Positions 11,173 to 21,481 of a DNA stretch of 64,000 nt are shown one piece after another; position 1 is the first letter of the stretch; every line of letters starts with the position of its first letter. The notes below the pieces were generated by a model. It saw only the letters and a list, made by a program, of their open reading frames with translations, had not been told where the DNA came from and made no database searches. Made by a program: the position numbers and the translations under genes. The DNA is from Yponomeuta sedellus (Eukaryota; Arthropoda; Insecta; Lepidoptera; Yponomeutidae), in contig OW203745.1 in assembly GCA_934045075.1 (NCBI GenBank), positions 13,736,184-13,800,183 of the forward strand, read 5' to 3'.

Positions 11173-11241
11173 TTATAACATATTTTATGTGTCGTGTTCT
11201 CTTTTACACCTATTAATAAATACATACATAGACATATATAT

Positions 11242-11579
11242 CGTTATCAACCCTTGTATGTCCCCAATGCTGGGGCACGGGTCTCTTCCTGCATCGCAGA
11301 AAGGTTAGGCTATACTCGACCACGGGGGCCAAGTCCGGGTTTGTGGAGGGTTCGTGGAGGATTGTTGATTATAAGGCCACTGACATGGCTTAACGACTGC
11401 CATTACATGACAGCTGGCACCAACGGCTTAACGTGCCTTGCGAAGCACGGAAGCGCTCGGAAAAATGCCACTAGCGGTAGTCACGGGACGGTCACCCATC
11501 CTGCACCTTACCGCGCCTGTTGTTGCCTAACCCAAGTATTGGTTCCAATCACTCGGTTCGCCTAGGCCACGAGCGCTTC
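11242..11579 (-). mobile_element. 5S-SINE
   Basis: Near full length with a small deletion around 'ggaggattgttgattataag'; the head end is 'actcggttcgcctaggccac'. Confidence 0.85.
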
Positions 11580-11875
11580 TATACTATACAAGCGACGCTA
11601 CAGTGCCTGGGACATACCCTGTGTAGCGCTACATTTCCATAGCTTACCACATAAGTAGGTCAGGCCATTCAGCACAGATTCGTAATTCAACCAATATTGA
11701 AACAATGGGGTCGTTCGACCATGCATCGCTTTACATTCAAAATATTAACATAATAACACGCCACATCGTCCGTGGAAACATGGCAAATTATAGAGCACTC
11801 GCAACAGATAGAATGAACGCCACAGCATAGATTCACAAAGAAAGATCGCTTGATATCAGAAACATAGACTTATTT
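11580..11875. other. unassigned stretch
   Basis: Nothing recognised. Confidence 0.35.
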
Positions 11876-12060
11876 TCTTCTTCTTCTTTTTCAGGGTTAG
11901 TCCACTGCTGGACATAGCCCTCCCCTAATGAGCGCTATAGCGCCCTATCTTCAGCTTGCCGCATCCAGCATCTGCCATCAGTTTTTCACAGATCGTCATC
12001 TCACCTGGTCAGAGGGCGTCCTACAATACGCTTGCCGAGTCGCGGTCTTCATGACTTACC
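11876..12060 (-). mobile_element. SINE-like element sharing the SINE-D tail
   Basis: (TTC)n then 'tagtccactgctggacatag' as in SINE-D, but continues 'cagcttgccgcatccagcat', unlike SINE-D. Complement seen at 1005-1098. Confidence 0.6.
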
Positions 12061-12080
12061 ACGACGGAACCATAGAATGG

Positions 12081-12920
12081 TAACAAACTTTTGTATGTCC
12101 CCACTGCTGGGGCGGATAGGTCTCTTCCTGCATCGCAGGAAGGCTAGGCTATGGCCTGACCTTCCTGCGGAGTATGCTCCACCGCGGGGGCCATGTCCGG
12201 GTTGGTGGAGAATGGACAACAGTGCAAAAATAATGGCCTATGATTTTATTGCTTTTTCGAGAAGAAAACAGAAAAATAGGGGACACGTATTTTTTCTTTT
12301 GTCGTCTTTGTTTGGAAATAATACTTATTTTTAAGTTTTAAAATTGATTTTTTAGAGCCAGAAGTGACGTAGGCTAGAAGGCAACATAAAACATAATCTT
12401 AGCCTCTACTTTAATTTACATGAAAAAAAACTTGTCTTTGCAATTCGATTCGATTTGACACACCACAGACTAAAAGTTTTTGACAATTGACATTTTACTT
12501 TTTTTTTTTTTGGGTGACAAAGGCAAAGCCGTAGATAATACCACGCTGTAGAGCCACTGTGACGGCTTTTTTTTATTGTGTAATTTTTAAATTTTCTCTG
12601 TAATAAAACTACAGAAAAATCTTTGAGTATTTTTCTTGTATTCCTTGAAGCTTAATCTCCATTGTCCATTGTCAGACAGTGGCGGGTCTTACTGTCAGAA
12701 GCGTAAGTCCTCTGACATGTGTAAACGACTGCCGTGACAGCCGCCATTACAGCCGGCACCAACGGCTTAACGTGCCTTGCGAAGCACGGAAGCGCTTGGA
12801 AAAAATAACACTAGCGGTATTCACGGGGCGGTCGCCCATCCTACCCCTGACCGCGCCAAGTGACCGGTGAAACGGGTCATTGATTCCAATCACTCGGTTC
12901 CACTAAGCCACGAGCGCTTC
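12081..12920 (-). mobile_element. 5S-SINE split by MITE-P
   Basis: Tail part 12081-12213 and head part 12668-12920 join exactly when the 454-bp insert is removed (ggtggaga-at-tgtcagacagtgg against the family ggtggaggattgtaagacag). Confidence 0.85.
12214..12667. mobile_element. MITE-P copy 1, AT target duplication
   Basis: 454 bp with ends ggacaacagtgc and gagattaagc-type complement (short TIR GGACAA). It interrupts a 5S-SINE and duplicates only AT (12212-12213, 12668-12669). Same element inverted at 39578-40051. No coding capacity. Confidence 0.85.
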
Positions 12921-12924
12921 CCCT

Positions 12925-13180
12925 ATCCCCCATCCCCTAAGGGTATTACAAAAGTCCAGTGCAAACCGACCATATTACAGTCCTTCTGTGCCCGTCAAGT
13001 TGTAACGATGGTCAATATCTGCAACCGCATCGAAATTAACAGTCAATTTGTTTTTGAGCCCCTTGTGATTCATAGATACATATCGGCTGACTATCTATCA
13101 TGATTGGCCTTATTACGTCGCACTATGCTATACAAAGCTGTGTACGTATACGTATCTGGGTGTAAATATGAAATTAAATT
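12925..13180. other. unassigned stretch
   Basis: Nothing recognised; open frames here have no motif. Confidence 0.35.
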
Positions 13181-13440
13181 AAATGAAAAGGTTTTATTCA
13201 AAGTAGCGCAGATACTTAATGAACGTTACAATTCAAACTAGGTGTCCATTTTAAAATCTAGATGATTTTGTAGAAAAAGTGGACGAAAAAACTCCATACT
13301 TTTAAAAGCCCTTAAGTAGCAGAGTTTACATAATTATTCTAAAACATAGAACTCATGCATTGTATACTGGCTTTAATTCCAGACATCATGGTCATCTAAA
13401 TAATCCTTTATGTCCTTCATGTAATACTTTTGGTGCTCCA
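13181..13440 (-). mobile_element. LINE-J 3' end, copy 2
   Basis: Matches the 3' UTR and last codons of LINE-J (14708): caaactaggtgtccatttta, and the complement encodes KDYLDDHDVW. Confidence 0.8.
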
Positions 13441-13494
13441 TAATAAAAAAAAAATGCTAAGATTCTATACACGCTTATTTGCGAAACGTTTAAA

Positions 13495-13670
13495 TCAATC
13501 AATCAAATCAATTTATTTCAGCGTAAATAATATACATTCTGTTTGCTGAATATCAATGTAAAATGTATGCCGCTGCCTTCGGGCCCTGTTGTAGGGGAGA
13601 AAAAGGCAGCGGAAAAAAAACTCCACTCTGACCATCTTTTCTAAAGTCGTCTTAAGCCAAATACATCAGT
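13495..13670 (-). mobile_element. LINE 3' UTR remnant
   Basis: (AATC)n, ctgtttgctgaatatcaatg, 'cgctgccttcgggccctgtt', 'ccactctgaccatcttttct'; the last part recurs at 29325-29385. Confidence 0.6.
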
Positions 13671-13751
13671 TGCCACCTATACGGATACCTAATTCATGAT
13701 TGCTGTTAACAACCCTAAATGCCAAAGCATTAGTCAAATGTCCAAAATCCA

Positions 13752-14130
13752 GCGGTGGTAGCTCAGTGGGTAGAACCATAGACTGGCAAGCGAGAGCCCC
13801 AGGTTCGATCCCGAGTGCGGGCATGTACCAATGACTTTGTTTAATTTCAAAGTTACATACATTTGCGAATTTGCAGTCGCAATACCACACGCTAACTGTG
13901 AAGGAAAACATCGTGAGGAAACCCGCGGCTTGGTTGGCTCCGCACGTATTGACTAGTCTTTCCTGTGGGCTAGGCCGACTGAGCTGTCAGGATGGTATAG
14001 GTGCTGGGCAAGCCTACACCATCTATAAAACCATGACCCAGGCACTACAGCGTCGGAGTGGTCCCTTCACCCATCTAGTGTGAGTGAAGATTCCACTGGA
14101 CGCTGTATAAATCATCTCATTAAGTAGATG
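13752..14130 (+). mobile_element. SINE-E, longest copy
   Basis: tRNA-like head gcggtggtagctcagtgggt, B box caggttcgatcccgagtgcg, 'atgtaccaatgactttgttt', 'gaaggaaaacatcgtgagga', and end 'tggacgctgtataaatcatc'. Confidence 0.85.
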
Positions 14131-14707
14131 CAAAAAGGCCAATATTATTATTAGTCAAATGTCTCGTGTTAACAGAAAGGAGTTATTAATTCGTATTCTT
14201 AATTCAAATTTTATGAATCTCTATTGTCGGTTAGGTACGTTACTTTGATTGCATTTCAAACAAAAGTGCTTTGCACTCACACGAAAGCAGAATGAAAATA
14301 AATATAGTACATCACTAATAACGAACGTGTGGCGGAGCATCGAGTTCGCAATTATATTCCGTGAATTCATTATGTGACCTGCAAAACTATTAAAATGTAC
14401 ACTGATGATAGATGTTCTGTAATGTTGCTGTGTGCTCCCTGTGTACAGAAAGTTGAAGAAGGACCATACAAACACACAATATATAAACACAAATTCTTAC
14501 TCACACACTACACAAGTGCACACATACACGCAATCTCTCACAGAGATAAGCTCGCCTTCGTACATGTATTTTATTAAATTTTATTTCTTTTTGTGTTTTT
14601 CGCGTGCAATGAAGTATAAACATAAATAGAAAGAATTGGATAAAGCCATCAGCAAACACTTATAAACATACATCTATATGGAGCAGACATTCAAAATTTA
14701 GCTATAA
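14131..14707. other. unassigned stretch
   Basis: No gene or repeat recognised; the frames at 14221-14629 have no motif. Confidence 0.35.
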
Positions 14708-15948
14708 CGAAATGAAATGAAAAGGTTTTATTCAAAGTAGCACAGAAACTGCGGCTTAATGAACGTTACAATTCAAACTAGGTGTCCATTTCAAAATCTA
14801 GATCATTTAGGAGAAAAAATGGACAAACAAACTCCTAACTTAGTCTTTTCAAAAGTCCTTAATTAACATAGTTTACATTATAAACCTAGAACTCATACAT
14901 TGTACTGGCTTTCATTCCAGACCTCATTGTCATCTAAATAATCCTTTATGTTATAGTAGCCCTTTTGGCACAAAGTGTGCTTAACATATTTTTTGAACCG
15001 CGATTCAGACAAGCTTAATATATCTTCAGGGATTTTATTATAGAAGCGTATACAATGCCCCATGAAGGATGTATTAACCTTTGCCAGCCTAAATAGTGGG
15101 AACAAAAGTTTATGTTTATTTCTAGTATTTACATTGTGTTGGCTACCTAAAGTTTTAAAGTTACTGATATTTTTCCTAACGTACATAATGTTTTCATATA
15201 TATACTGACTGGCAACTGTCAGGATGTTAGTTTCTTTAAAGAAATCTCTTAACGAATCTCTACTACCCAGCCTATAAATGAATCTGATCGCTCTCTTCTG
15301 CAAGACGAAGATGGTCTCAATGTCTGCTGCCCGTCCCCACAGTAGTATGCCATAGGACATAAGACTATGGAAGTAACTAAAATAAACAAGCCTAGCAGTT
15401 GCGACGTCAGTTAGTTCCCTAATTCTTTTAACTGCATATGCTGCTGAACTAAGCCTATTTGCAAATTTTTCTATATGAGGACCCCATTGAAGCTTTGCAT
15501 CAATTGTGATACCTAGAAATACAGTTTCATTCACAAGGTCTAATTTGTCATTCCCCAGTAAAACATTGCTGTCTACCGTTTTGACATTTGGAAGAGTGAA
15601 CTTTATACATTTCGTCTTTTTTGAATTTAACAATAAGTTATTAGAAGTAAACCAATTTAGTACCCGAGAGAGAGCATTATTTGTAATGTCAAGGTCCTTT
15701 TCTTGTCTCTTAATTTTAAAAATAAGTGACGTGTCATCTGCAAATAATACTATCTCTGACATATTTTGAACCATGAACGGCAAATCATTTACATATACGA
15801 GGAAGAGGAACGGCCCCAAAATCGATCTCTGTAGCACTCCTATCCTGACCTCTGACCCTGAAGATTTAGTTCTATTTATATCAGCTCTTTGAACTCTCCC
15901 TTCTAAATATGATGTTATAACAACGAAACATATCAGATTTGTTATAAA
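14708..15948 (-). mobile_element. LINE-J non-LTR retrotransposon, 5'-truncated
   Basis: Includes the RT fragment and a 185-bp 3' UTR ending in (ATTTC)n at 14708. 3' ends of the same family occur at 13181 (same strand) and 44265 (opposite strand). Confidence 0.8.
14893..15915 (-). CDS. LINE-J reverse transcriptase, 5'-truncated
   Basis: C-terminal half of a jockey-superfamily non-LTR reverse transcriptase. In frame from TSYLEGRVQRADIN, it has GVLQRSILGPFLFLVYVNDL (normally GVPQGS, so two changed residues), the catalytic FADDTSL, then WFTSNNLLLNSKKTK, 'FLGITIDAKLQWGPHI' and the C-terminal thumb. No start codon exists: the GTG at 15837 is inside the motif. The endonuclease and finger domains are missing, and a LINE tail begins at about 15950. 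A dead, 5'-truncated insertion by any reading. Confidence 0.85.
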   Translation of the reverse strand, partial: TSYLEGRVQRADINRTKSSGSEVRIGVLQRSILGPFLFLVYVNDLPFMVQNMSEIVLFADDTSLIFKIKRQEKDLDITNNALSRVLNWFTSNNLLLNSKKTKCIKFTLPNVKTVDSNVLLGNDKLDLVNETVFLGITIDAKLQWGPHIEKFANRLSSAAYAVKRIRELTDVATARLVYFSYFHSLMSYGILLWGRAADIETIFVLQKRAIRFIYRLGSRDSLRDFFKETNILTVASQYIYENIMYVRKNISNFKTLGSQHNVNTRNKHKLLFPLFRLAKVNTSFMGHCIRFYNKIPEDILSLSESRFKKYVKHTLCQKGYYNIKDYLDDNEVWNESQYNV

Positions 15949-15949
15949 A

Positions 15950-16035
15950 ACGGTACAGTTGGCGGCCTTCTTGCTACAAGCATTTTTTTCCAGACAACCT
16001 TACGATGGAAAGTTGCTGAAGGAAATTAGAAAGAC
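15950..16035 (-). mobile_element. LINE 3' tail
   Basis: Complement of ttccttcagcaactttccat and 'ggccgccaactgtacc'; same tail as 57497-57560. Confidence 0.65.
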
Positions 16036-16084
16036 GTTTAAAGGTTAAGTTATTTATATTATTTATTTAATTCTTCTTTTTCGT

Positions 16085-16425
16085 TTTAGACTGAAAGAGA
16101 ATGTAGTGACTGGAATTGAGATAGGAATGTTGCGTTGGTTTGGACATGTGGAGAGGATGAAGGAAGAAAGATTGCCGAAACAAATATATATATTGCGAAT
16201 GTGAGTGGAAGAGCTGGTAAGGGACGTCCCAGTAGGACAGAAATCGACCAAATAGGGGATGTATAAGCAAAGGGGAAGATAAAACGTACCCGGAACCGGC
16301 GTGCGTGCATGCAACGACTTATGAACGTTGATGAAGCGAAGGTGATAGTCAGGATCGTGGCAAGTGGCAGTCCCTGGTCTCTGCCAACCCCTATGGAATA
16401 CAGGCGTGAGGTTATGTATGTACTT
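16085..16425 (+). mobile_element. RTE-like LINE 3' end, copy 1
   Basis: Encodes (with frame breaks) LRWFGHVERMKEERL-type sequence, KGRPSRTEIDQIG and HVMQRLMNVDEAKV-type residues, the C-terminal end of a LINE of the 'WFGHVERM' class. Compare 42612, which is open throughout. Confidence 0.7.
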
Positions 16426-17024
16426 TTTTTTATTGTGATTGAAGATTTTATGTTGTTGTTAACACCGCAGACGAATGAGGGGAGCAAGGTGAAGAGGCGC
16501 GCGGGCGATGCAGTTTCCGCCACTCCATTTTAAATCGCCCTTTGCTTGTCATTGAGCAAATCGACACCGAGCTGACGAACGCCGTAGTGTTCGTCTGTCT
16601 CCTTTTTTTTGTTAATTTTGAAACTAAACTACCGTATTAACTGTATTCGAAAAATAAAACTAATCATTGAAGGAAGCTGCTGTTTTTCGTTGTTTCACCA
16701 AACATTGTAATGTGGTGAGCAAACGTGTATGTTTCTGTTGCTGCAATAAATGGTTTCTTCTTCTACGAGTATATGTATGGACGGTAGCGAAATTAACAGG
16801 TTATCCGTGGTAGGGGGCTGATAGCGGCTTGCCCCGTAGCATCGCCTCCTCGGACAAGTTTGCCGACCAGCCTAACTACTGCTCGCTTTGCATAAACTGC
16901 CAGCGGAATATTGATGACAGCGAGCGCGCCCGATCCTGCCCAACGAGAGCACGCTGGGTCAGACGTTTTAATTATTTCAATGTACAAACTCAAAGATTCT
17001 TTATTAACTTAAGTCTGGCATAAT
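16426..17024. other. unassigned, GC-richer stretch
   Basis: An open frame at 16309-16533 ends in a basic C-terminus followed by 'aataaaac', and 16660-16760 has a second aataaa. Possibly a decayed retroelement end; I cannot identify it. Confidence 0.35.
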
Positions 17025-17142
17025 TTATTTGAAATCAGGCGGGCGAACAGAGACAAGCCACCGACGCGGGCTTCTTTTCTGCTAACCAAGATTAAGCTCT
17101 GCGGATCGGAGCGAAACCAAGGAGGCGAGTCGCAATAATGCA
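17025..17142 (+). mobile_element. PLE-3 3'-end fragment
   Basis: aaccaagattaagctctgcg, then 'gatcggagcgaaaccaagg', matches the terminal repeat of the PLE at 59954-60601. Confidence 0.65.
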
Positions 17143-17570
17143 TAATATAATTGTTCAATAGACTCACATTAGTCCGGCAATATTGTGTTGTCGGCCTAGA
17201 AAATAGCACCAACCCAAATTCTTCCCGCGGGTGTCGTAAAAGGCGACTAACGGACACAAACCGGGGGGTGGGCAGCAGCGCCCCCTGCAGTACAATTCCA
17301 CCAAACTGCGATGCCCACAGCAAGGGGATTATGGGCATTACCCCCTAATGATGGCACAACCTTGCGCTATGGCGCTCATTAAAGGAAGGCTATGTCCAGC
17401 AGTGGACTAATATAGCCTGAAGAAGAAGAAGAAGTCCGGCAATGGTCATTTCATTCACACTATCGGTAGTCTAGTAACCAATCGCATCGCAATGGTATAA
17501 CCCGTGCTACTTAACTCGGTGCCTCGCGCGATCCGATCTTCTCGCGTGAGATGGCTATTTAATTTGCGCG
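17143..17570. mobile_element. MITE-G copy 1, interrupted by SINE-D
   Basis: 17143-17181 plus 17444-17570 matches the complement of 61900-62105 (ttcaatagactcacattagt; catttcattcacactatcgg; ctagtaaccaatcgcatcgc). One arm is missing. Confidence 0.7.
17182..17432 (+). mobile_element. SINE-D, full length with TSD
   Basis: 11-bp TSD agtccggcaat (17171-17181, 17433-17443). Head cggcctagaaaatagcacca, 'ccgcgggtgtcgtaaaaggc', tail gtccagcagtggactaatat and (GAA)n. No clear A/B boxes, so its Pol III origin is unproven. Confidence 0.85.
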
Positions 17571-17656
17571 GGTATACCCCTGGAATGACATTGTATTGCT
17601 ATTTCTTTATAGACTACGAAGACAACAATGTCGTGCTTATATCATTCTATTGAAAG

Positions 17657-17866
17657 ACGACCTCCGTGGCGTAGCGGTAGCGTCTGCCTACCCTGCCTAC
17701 CATGCAAGAGGTCCCGGGCTCGAATCCCGGCTGGGAACAAAAAAAAACCCCAGGTCTTGGATGTTTACATGTTTGTGATGTCGTGGTTTCTGGTTCCCAC
17801 CACACAGGGTATCCTAGTGTGGGGCCAGAAGCAATGAATGTGTCTGTATGTAAAATGTTATGTTAT
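17657..17866 (+). mobile_element. SINE-B copy
   Basis: Full copy; the head has a small internal duplication (tgcctaccctgcctacc) that lengthens the tRNA-like loop. Confidence 0.85.
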
Positions 17867-17969
17867 AAAAAAAAATTAAGTTTTAGACTCTAGGGCCTGG
17901 AGTGCATTACGCAAGCCCTCAACTGTATGGAGGTAAGAAGTTTGAGGATCGTGGCAAGCGACCACCATT

Positions 17970-18007
17970 CGCAATACTGCGGGTACATTTTGACCCGCAG
18001 TATTGCG
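17970..18007. repeat. perfect 15-bp hairpin
   Basis: cgcaatactgcgggt and its exact complement with an 8-nt loop (acattttg). GC-rich against the surroundings. Origin unknown. Confidence 0.8.
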
Positions 18008-18331
18008 GTATCATTATCGGCATCGCAAAAGACCTTTATTGCCCACTCTTCAACATAGTTGGGAAAGAATGCTTCTAATTTTCAAGTTGCTACTCGAGCA
18101 CCAGAATACGGCCGGCCCACAAGCGTTGCGTCCAGATTTCCCCGCAACGATCCCTATTGAATTTTAACTATTTGTACCACGCCACGGACCGGAAACAAAG
18201 GCCCAGCGTTAGCTGTTATGCATTTTAGAGCCGGCTCAATAATTGAATAAGCTAATGAAACGTATGAGATCCACGTGGAAAAGTAATAAAGTTTTTCTGC
18301 ACATGTACAGGCACATTTTTTACTCTAAGCA

Positions 18332-18733
18332 TAATTATAATTATATTAAACGGGTCAAATCGCGATTATTTATTAGGTAAAACGTAATGACTTTATTTCA
18401 ACGTTACAGTAATTGCCGTGGTCTCGGGTAGACTGAAGTGGCGAGTACAATCAATTATTGTGGGTAGTCACCATTAATTTTTCGCAATTTTTCGACCGAT
18501 CCGGATCGGTCCGTTGACGTAGTGAGTGTTGTACGTGTCGGCCAGCTGCGAAAAATTAATAGTGACTACCCATAATAATTGACTGTACTCGCCACTACAG
18601 TCTTCCCGAGAGCACGGCAACTGTAACACTGCCGAAACGTCGGGAAATAAGGTAATTACGTTTTACCTAATAAATAATCGCGATGTGACCCGTTTTATAT
18701 ATAACTATGTATCGCGAATAATTAAGAAATTAC
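18332..18733 (+). mobile_element. PLE-1 fold-back copy with 14-bp TSD
   Basis: TSD ttttactctaagca (18318-18331, 18734-18747). The right half is the PLE-1 3' UTR (tagtgagtgttgtacgtgtc, 'tgcgaaaaattaatagtgac', 'ccgaaacgtcgggaaataag', 'cctaataaataatcgcgatg'); the left half is its inverted copy. The same UTR follows PLE coding sequence at 23275. No protein is encoded. Confidence 0.8.
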
Positions 18734-18884
18734 TTTTACTCTAAGCATTTGCGTTGTATGTGTTACCTGTAAGAAATGTACGTAAAAATTTATTATATCA
18801 TGTTTTGATCATTGTGCCATTAAACAAATGCTTAATATATCGACCTATCATATAGGTCTTGCCCGAAATAGTCTGGATTCATAG

Positions 18885-19247
18885 TGAAGCGCTCGTGGCC
18901 TAGTGGAACCTAGTGACTGGAATCGATCACTAGGTTAGCAAACAACAGGCGCGGTCAGGTGCAGGATGGGTGATCGTCCCGTGACTACCGCTAGTGGCAT
19001 TTTTTCCGAACGCTTCCGTGCTTCGCAAGGCACGTTAAGCTGTTGCTGCCGTCTACCAGAATGGCAGTCGTTAAATCATGTCAGATGCCTTATGGGTGGC
19101 TTGATAACTTCCGTTAGTAAGCCCTGCCACTGTCTTACAATCCTCCACCAAACCGGACTTGGCTCCCTTGGTGGAGAATGGCCTATCCTTCCTGTGATGC
19201 AATAAGAGAATCGTTCCCCACCAGTGGGGACATACAAAGAGTTGATA
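18885..19247 (+). mobile_element. 5S-SINE, full length
   Basis: Head gaagcgctcgtggcctagtg; promoter block aggcgcggtcaggtgcagga then 'tgggtgatcgtccc'; tail 'cagtggggacatacaaagag'. Confidence 0.85.
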
Positions 19248-19251
19248 CTAA

Positions 19252-19490
19252 ACGGGTCTAATCACACCATTGCAATTGCCGGAAAGGTCGGGAAATCGTT
19301 TTACCTTATAAATAATCGCTATTAGATCCATTTGGGCCTTAAAGCGGCTTGAAAACTTCTGACAGTAAGACCAGTCTCTAGTCTTGCAAGCCTCCACCAA
19401 TTCGGACTTGGCCCCCGTGGTGAAGTATGGCCTATACTTTCCTTAGGGAAGAGCCCCGTGCCCCTCGCTGGGGACATAATGGGTTCATGA
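19252..19490 (+). mobile_element. PLE-1 tail scrap plus divergent 5S-SINE piece
   Basis: 19252-19325 resembles the PLE-1 terminus (ggtcgggaaatcgttttacc). 19331-19490 is a divergent 5S-SINE body (agcggcttgaaaacttctga, 'cccctcgctggggacataat'), the subfamily also at 34138. Confidence 0.6.
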
Positions 19491-19537
19491 AGAAGAAAGA
19501 AAGAAAAATATTTATTGCAACAACAGTTACACACAAT

Positions 19538-20028
19538 TTTAAAAACCTATTTAGAGGCTAAAAATTTCACCCATGCCGGGATTCGAACCCGCAACCTCTG
19601 GCTATCCGTACCAGAGGTTGCGGGTTCGAATCCCGGCATGGGTGAAATTTTTAGCCTCTAAATAGGTTTCTAAATTTGTTCCTTAGCACGGGTTAGTGCA
19701 TTAAAAATAAAAATAGTGTAATCATGTGGGTACAGTGATATCGTTCCGATGTTAAACCTAACTGCAAAGTAGGTGGTCGGGGCTGTAAGTAATGCAATTT
19801 GCTTAAGTCAGATGTCGCTGCCTGTACGTAATACAGAGAATATTGTAAAGAGGTTCGAAATTTCACTGATGCCGTGAGTCGCCCATTGGCTCAATTGGCA
19901 GAGCGCTGGTACGGATAGCCAGAGGTTGCGGGTTCGAATCCCGGCATGGGTGAAATTTTTAGCCTCTAAATAGGTTTTTAAATTTGTTCCTTAGCACGGG
20001 TTAGTGCATTAAAAATAAAAATAGTGTA
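19538..20028 (+). mobile_element. SINE-A copy 4: inverted head + partial tandem + full unit
   Basis: 12-bp TSD agttacacacaa (19526-19537, 20029-20040). Order: 19541-19608 inverted 3' half of the tRNA-like part; 19609-19722 the same half direct plus tail; 19723-20028 leader (atcatgtgggtacagtgata), tRNA-like head and tail. One insertion thus holds about 1.4 units plus an inverted cap. Confidence 0.9.
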
Positions 20029-20536
20029 AGTTACACACAAATTAAATTAATTAAAATACAAAGACAAAAAGTTGACAGCAAAAATAACTAAAAAAGAGAA
20101 AACAAACATTACAAACTTTGTCGCGGTGTGTCTCTGCTGCTGCAAATGGCAACTGACTCAGCATAGTGCTGTGGGCGTGAACCCTCAGCGCTGATCTTCA
20201 GTCAGTGCCGAAAGCCCTAAGTGCTCCAGAGCGCGGCGTGGCCTGCTGCAAAGTAATAAATAAAACAATATAATAAATACATTCCACATAACAGTAAATA
20301 CAGTCGACATAATAATAAACGTGTGTAAACAAAATAAAAATATTGCTTTATAGTTAGGCCAAGTTAACGAAATATGTCAATTAATAATACATATCTGTGC
20401 ATATTCATATAAAAGAGAATAAACGTGGATATTATAATGTACTTGTATTTAAATATGAAATATTAATTATATATACATATATGGTAAAGATAGAATAAAT
20501 ACGTATCCTCGATGCGATCACATACTCGTAGTTACG

Positions 20537-21481
20537 TCAACTTGTTGTAGTGTTAGGTCTGCGGCGAAAAGTTTGATCGGGATATGGAAGTCTCTGCTGT
20601 TGAAGCAGAAATGCCCTGAGCTTGCACCCAAAGGCAAATCTACTGGACGCTTCACGGATTGGGGGAGGAATGTCATTCCAGCACTTGGACGCCGCATACT
20701 TAAAGCTGCCCCGAAATGTCTTCGTGCGATGCGCAGGAATACGAATTCTCTCCTTGTGTACCTGTCGCTCCCGAGATGACCATTCTAATTTATTATACAG
20801 GTATTTAGGAGTTTTATTGTGAATCACACCAAACACCATGGTTGCTAGATGCAGGCGTCGTCGAGATTCCATGTTCAGGAGCTTTGCGGCGTTCAAGTAC
20901 GGAGTGACATGGGATCTAGGTGGGATTTTAAAACAAAACCGGGCACATGCGTTTTGCACTCGCTGTATTAGTCTCTTCGTCCGACCAAGTATACAACCAC
21001 CATAGACAACATCGCAGTAGTTTAATCTAGATAATATCAACGATTCACTTAGCCTAACACGCAAATCAGTGCTAAGGTAATCGCGTATATTATATAGAAT
21101 TTTCAGGCGGTAGAAGCAGTTGCTGACCACGTTTCTAATATGGTTTTCAAAACGTAGCTCCCCGTCAATCAGCACACCGAGGTTTTTGGCTTCAACCACC
21201 CTTTGTACTGGTTCACCCATGATAGCTATATTATGTCCGGTGAGAGCTTGCATCGTATTATGGATTTGATTTTTAGTACCAAGCACCATGTGCTTGGACT
21301 TGCTAGGGTTCAGCACCAAACAGCTCCTATCAGACCAAGACGCAATGCGATCTAGATCCCTGTTGACCAAGGTCACCGCTACAGCTGCATCTGACGGTAC
21401 ATTAGACAGGTATAACTGTGTATCGTCAGCATACAGATGGCACTTGCTGCTCTTGATTTCAGACATTATATCAGCAAAAGA
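20537..21481 (-). CDS. CR1/L2-group reverse transcriptase, C-terminal half
   Basis: Starts inside the RT domain (SFADIMSEIK then HLYADDTQLYLS, catalytic Asp-Asp at residues 14-15 of the Met-started frame) and continues uninterrupted for about 300 residues: LDRIASWSDRSCLVLNPSKS, 'KNLGVLIDGELRFENHI', 'RLNYCDVVYGGC', and the C-terminal 'QNACARFCFKIPPRSHV'. Fingers, palm motif A and the endonuclease are missing. The frame is unbroken, so the insertion is fairly young. The clade is inferred from YADDTQLY and the C-terminus. Confidence 0.85.
   Translation of the reverse strand, partial: SFADIMSEIKSSKCHLYADDTQLYLSNVPSDAAVAVTLVNRDLDRIASWSDRSCLVLNPSKSKHMVLGTKNQIHNTMQALTGHNIAIMGEPVQRVVEAKNLGVLIDGELRFENHIRNVVSNCFYRLKILYNIRDYLSTDLRVRLSESLILSRLNYCDVVYGGCILGRTKRLIQRVQNACARFCFKIPPRSHVTPYLNAAKLLNMESRRRLHLATMVFGVIHNKTPKYLYNKLEWSSRERQVHKERIRIPAHRTKTFRGSFKYAASKCWNDIPPPIREASSRFAFGCKLRAFLLQQQRLPYPDQTFRRRPNTTTS

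Noticed and set aside
16063..16523. Minus-strand ORFs
   Set aside because: Antisense shadows of the RTE-like LINE C-terminus; the same applies to 42525-42907 minus.
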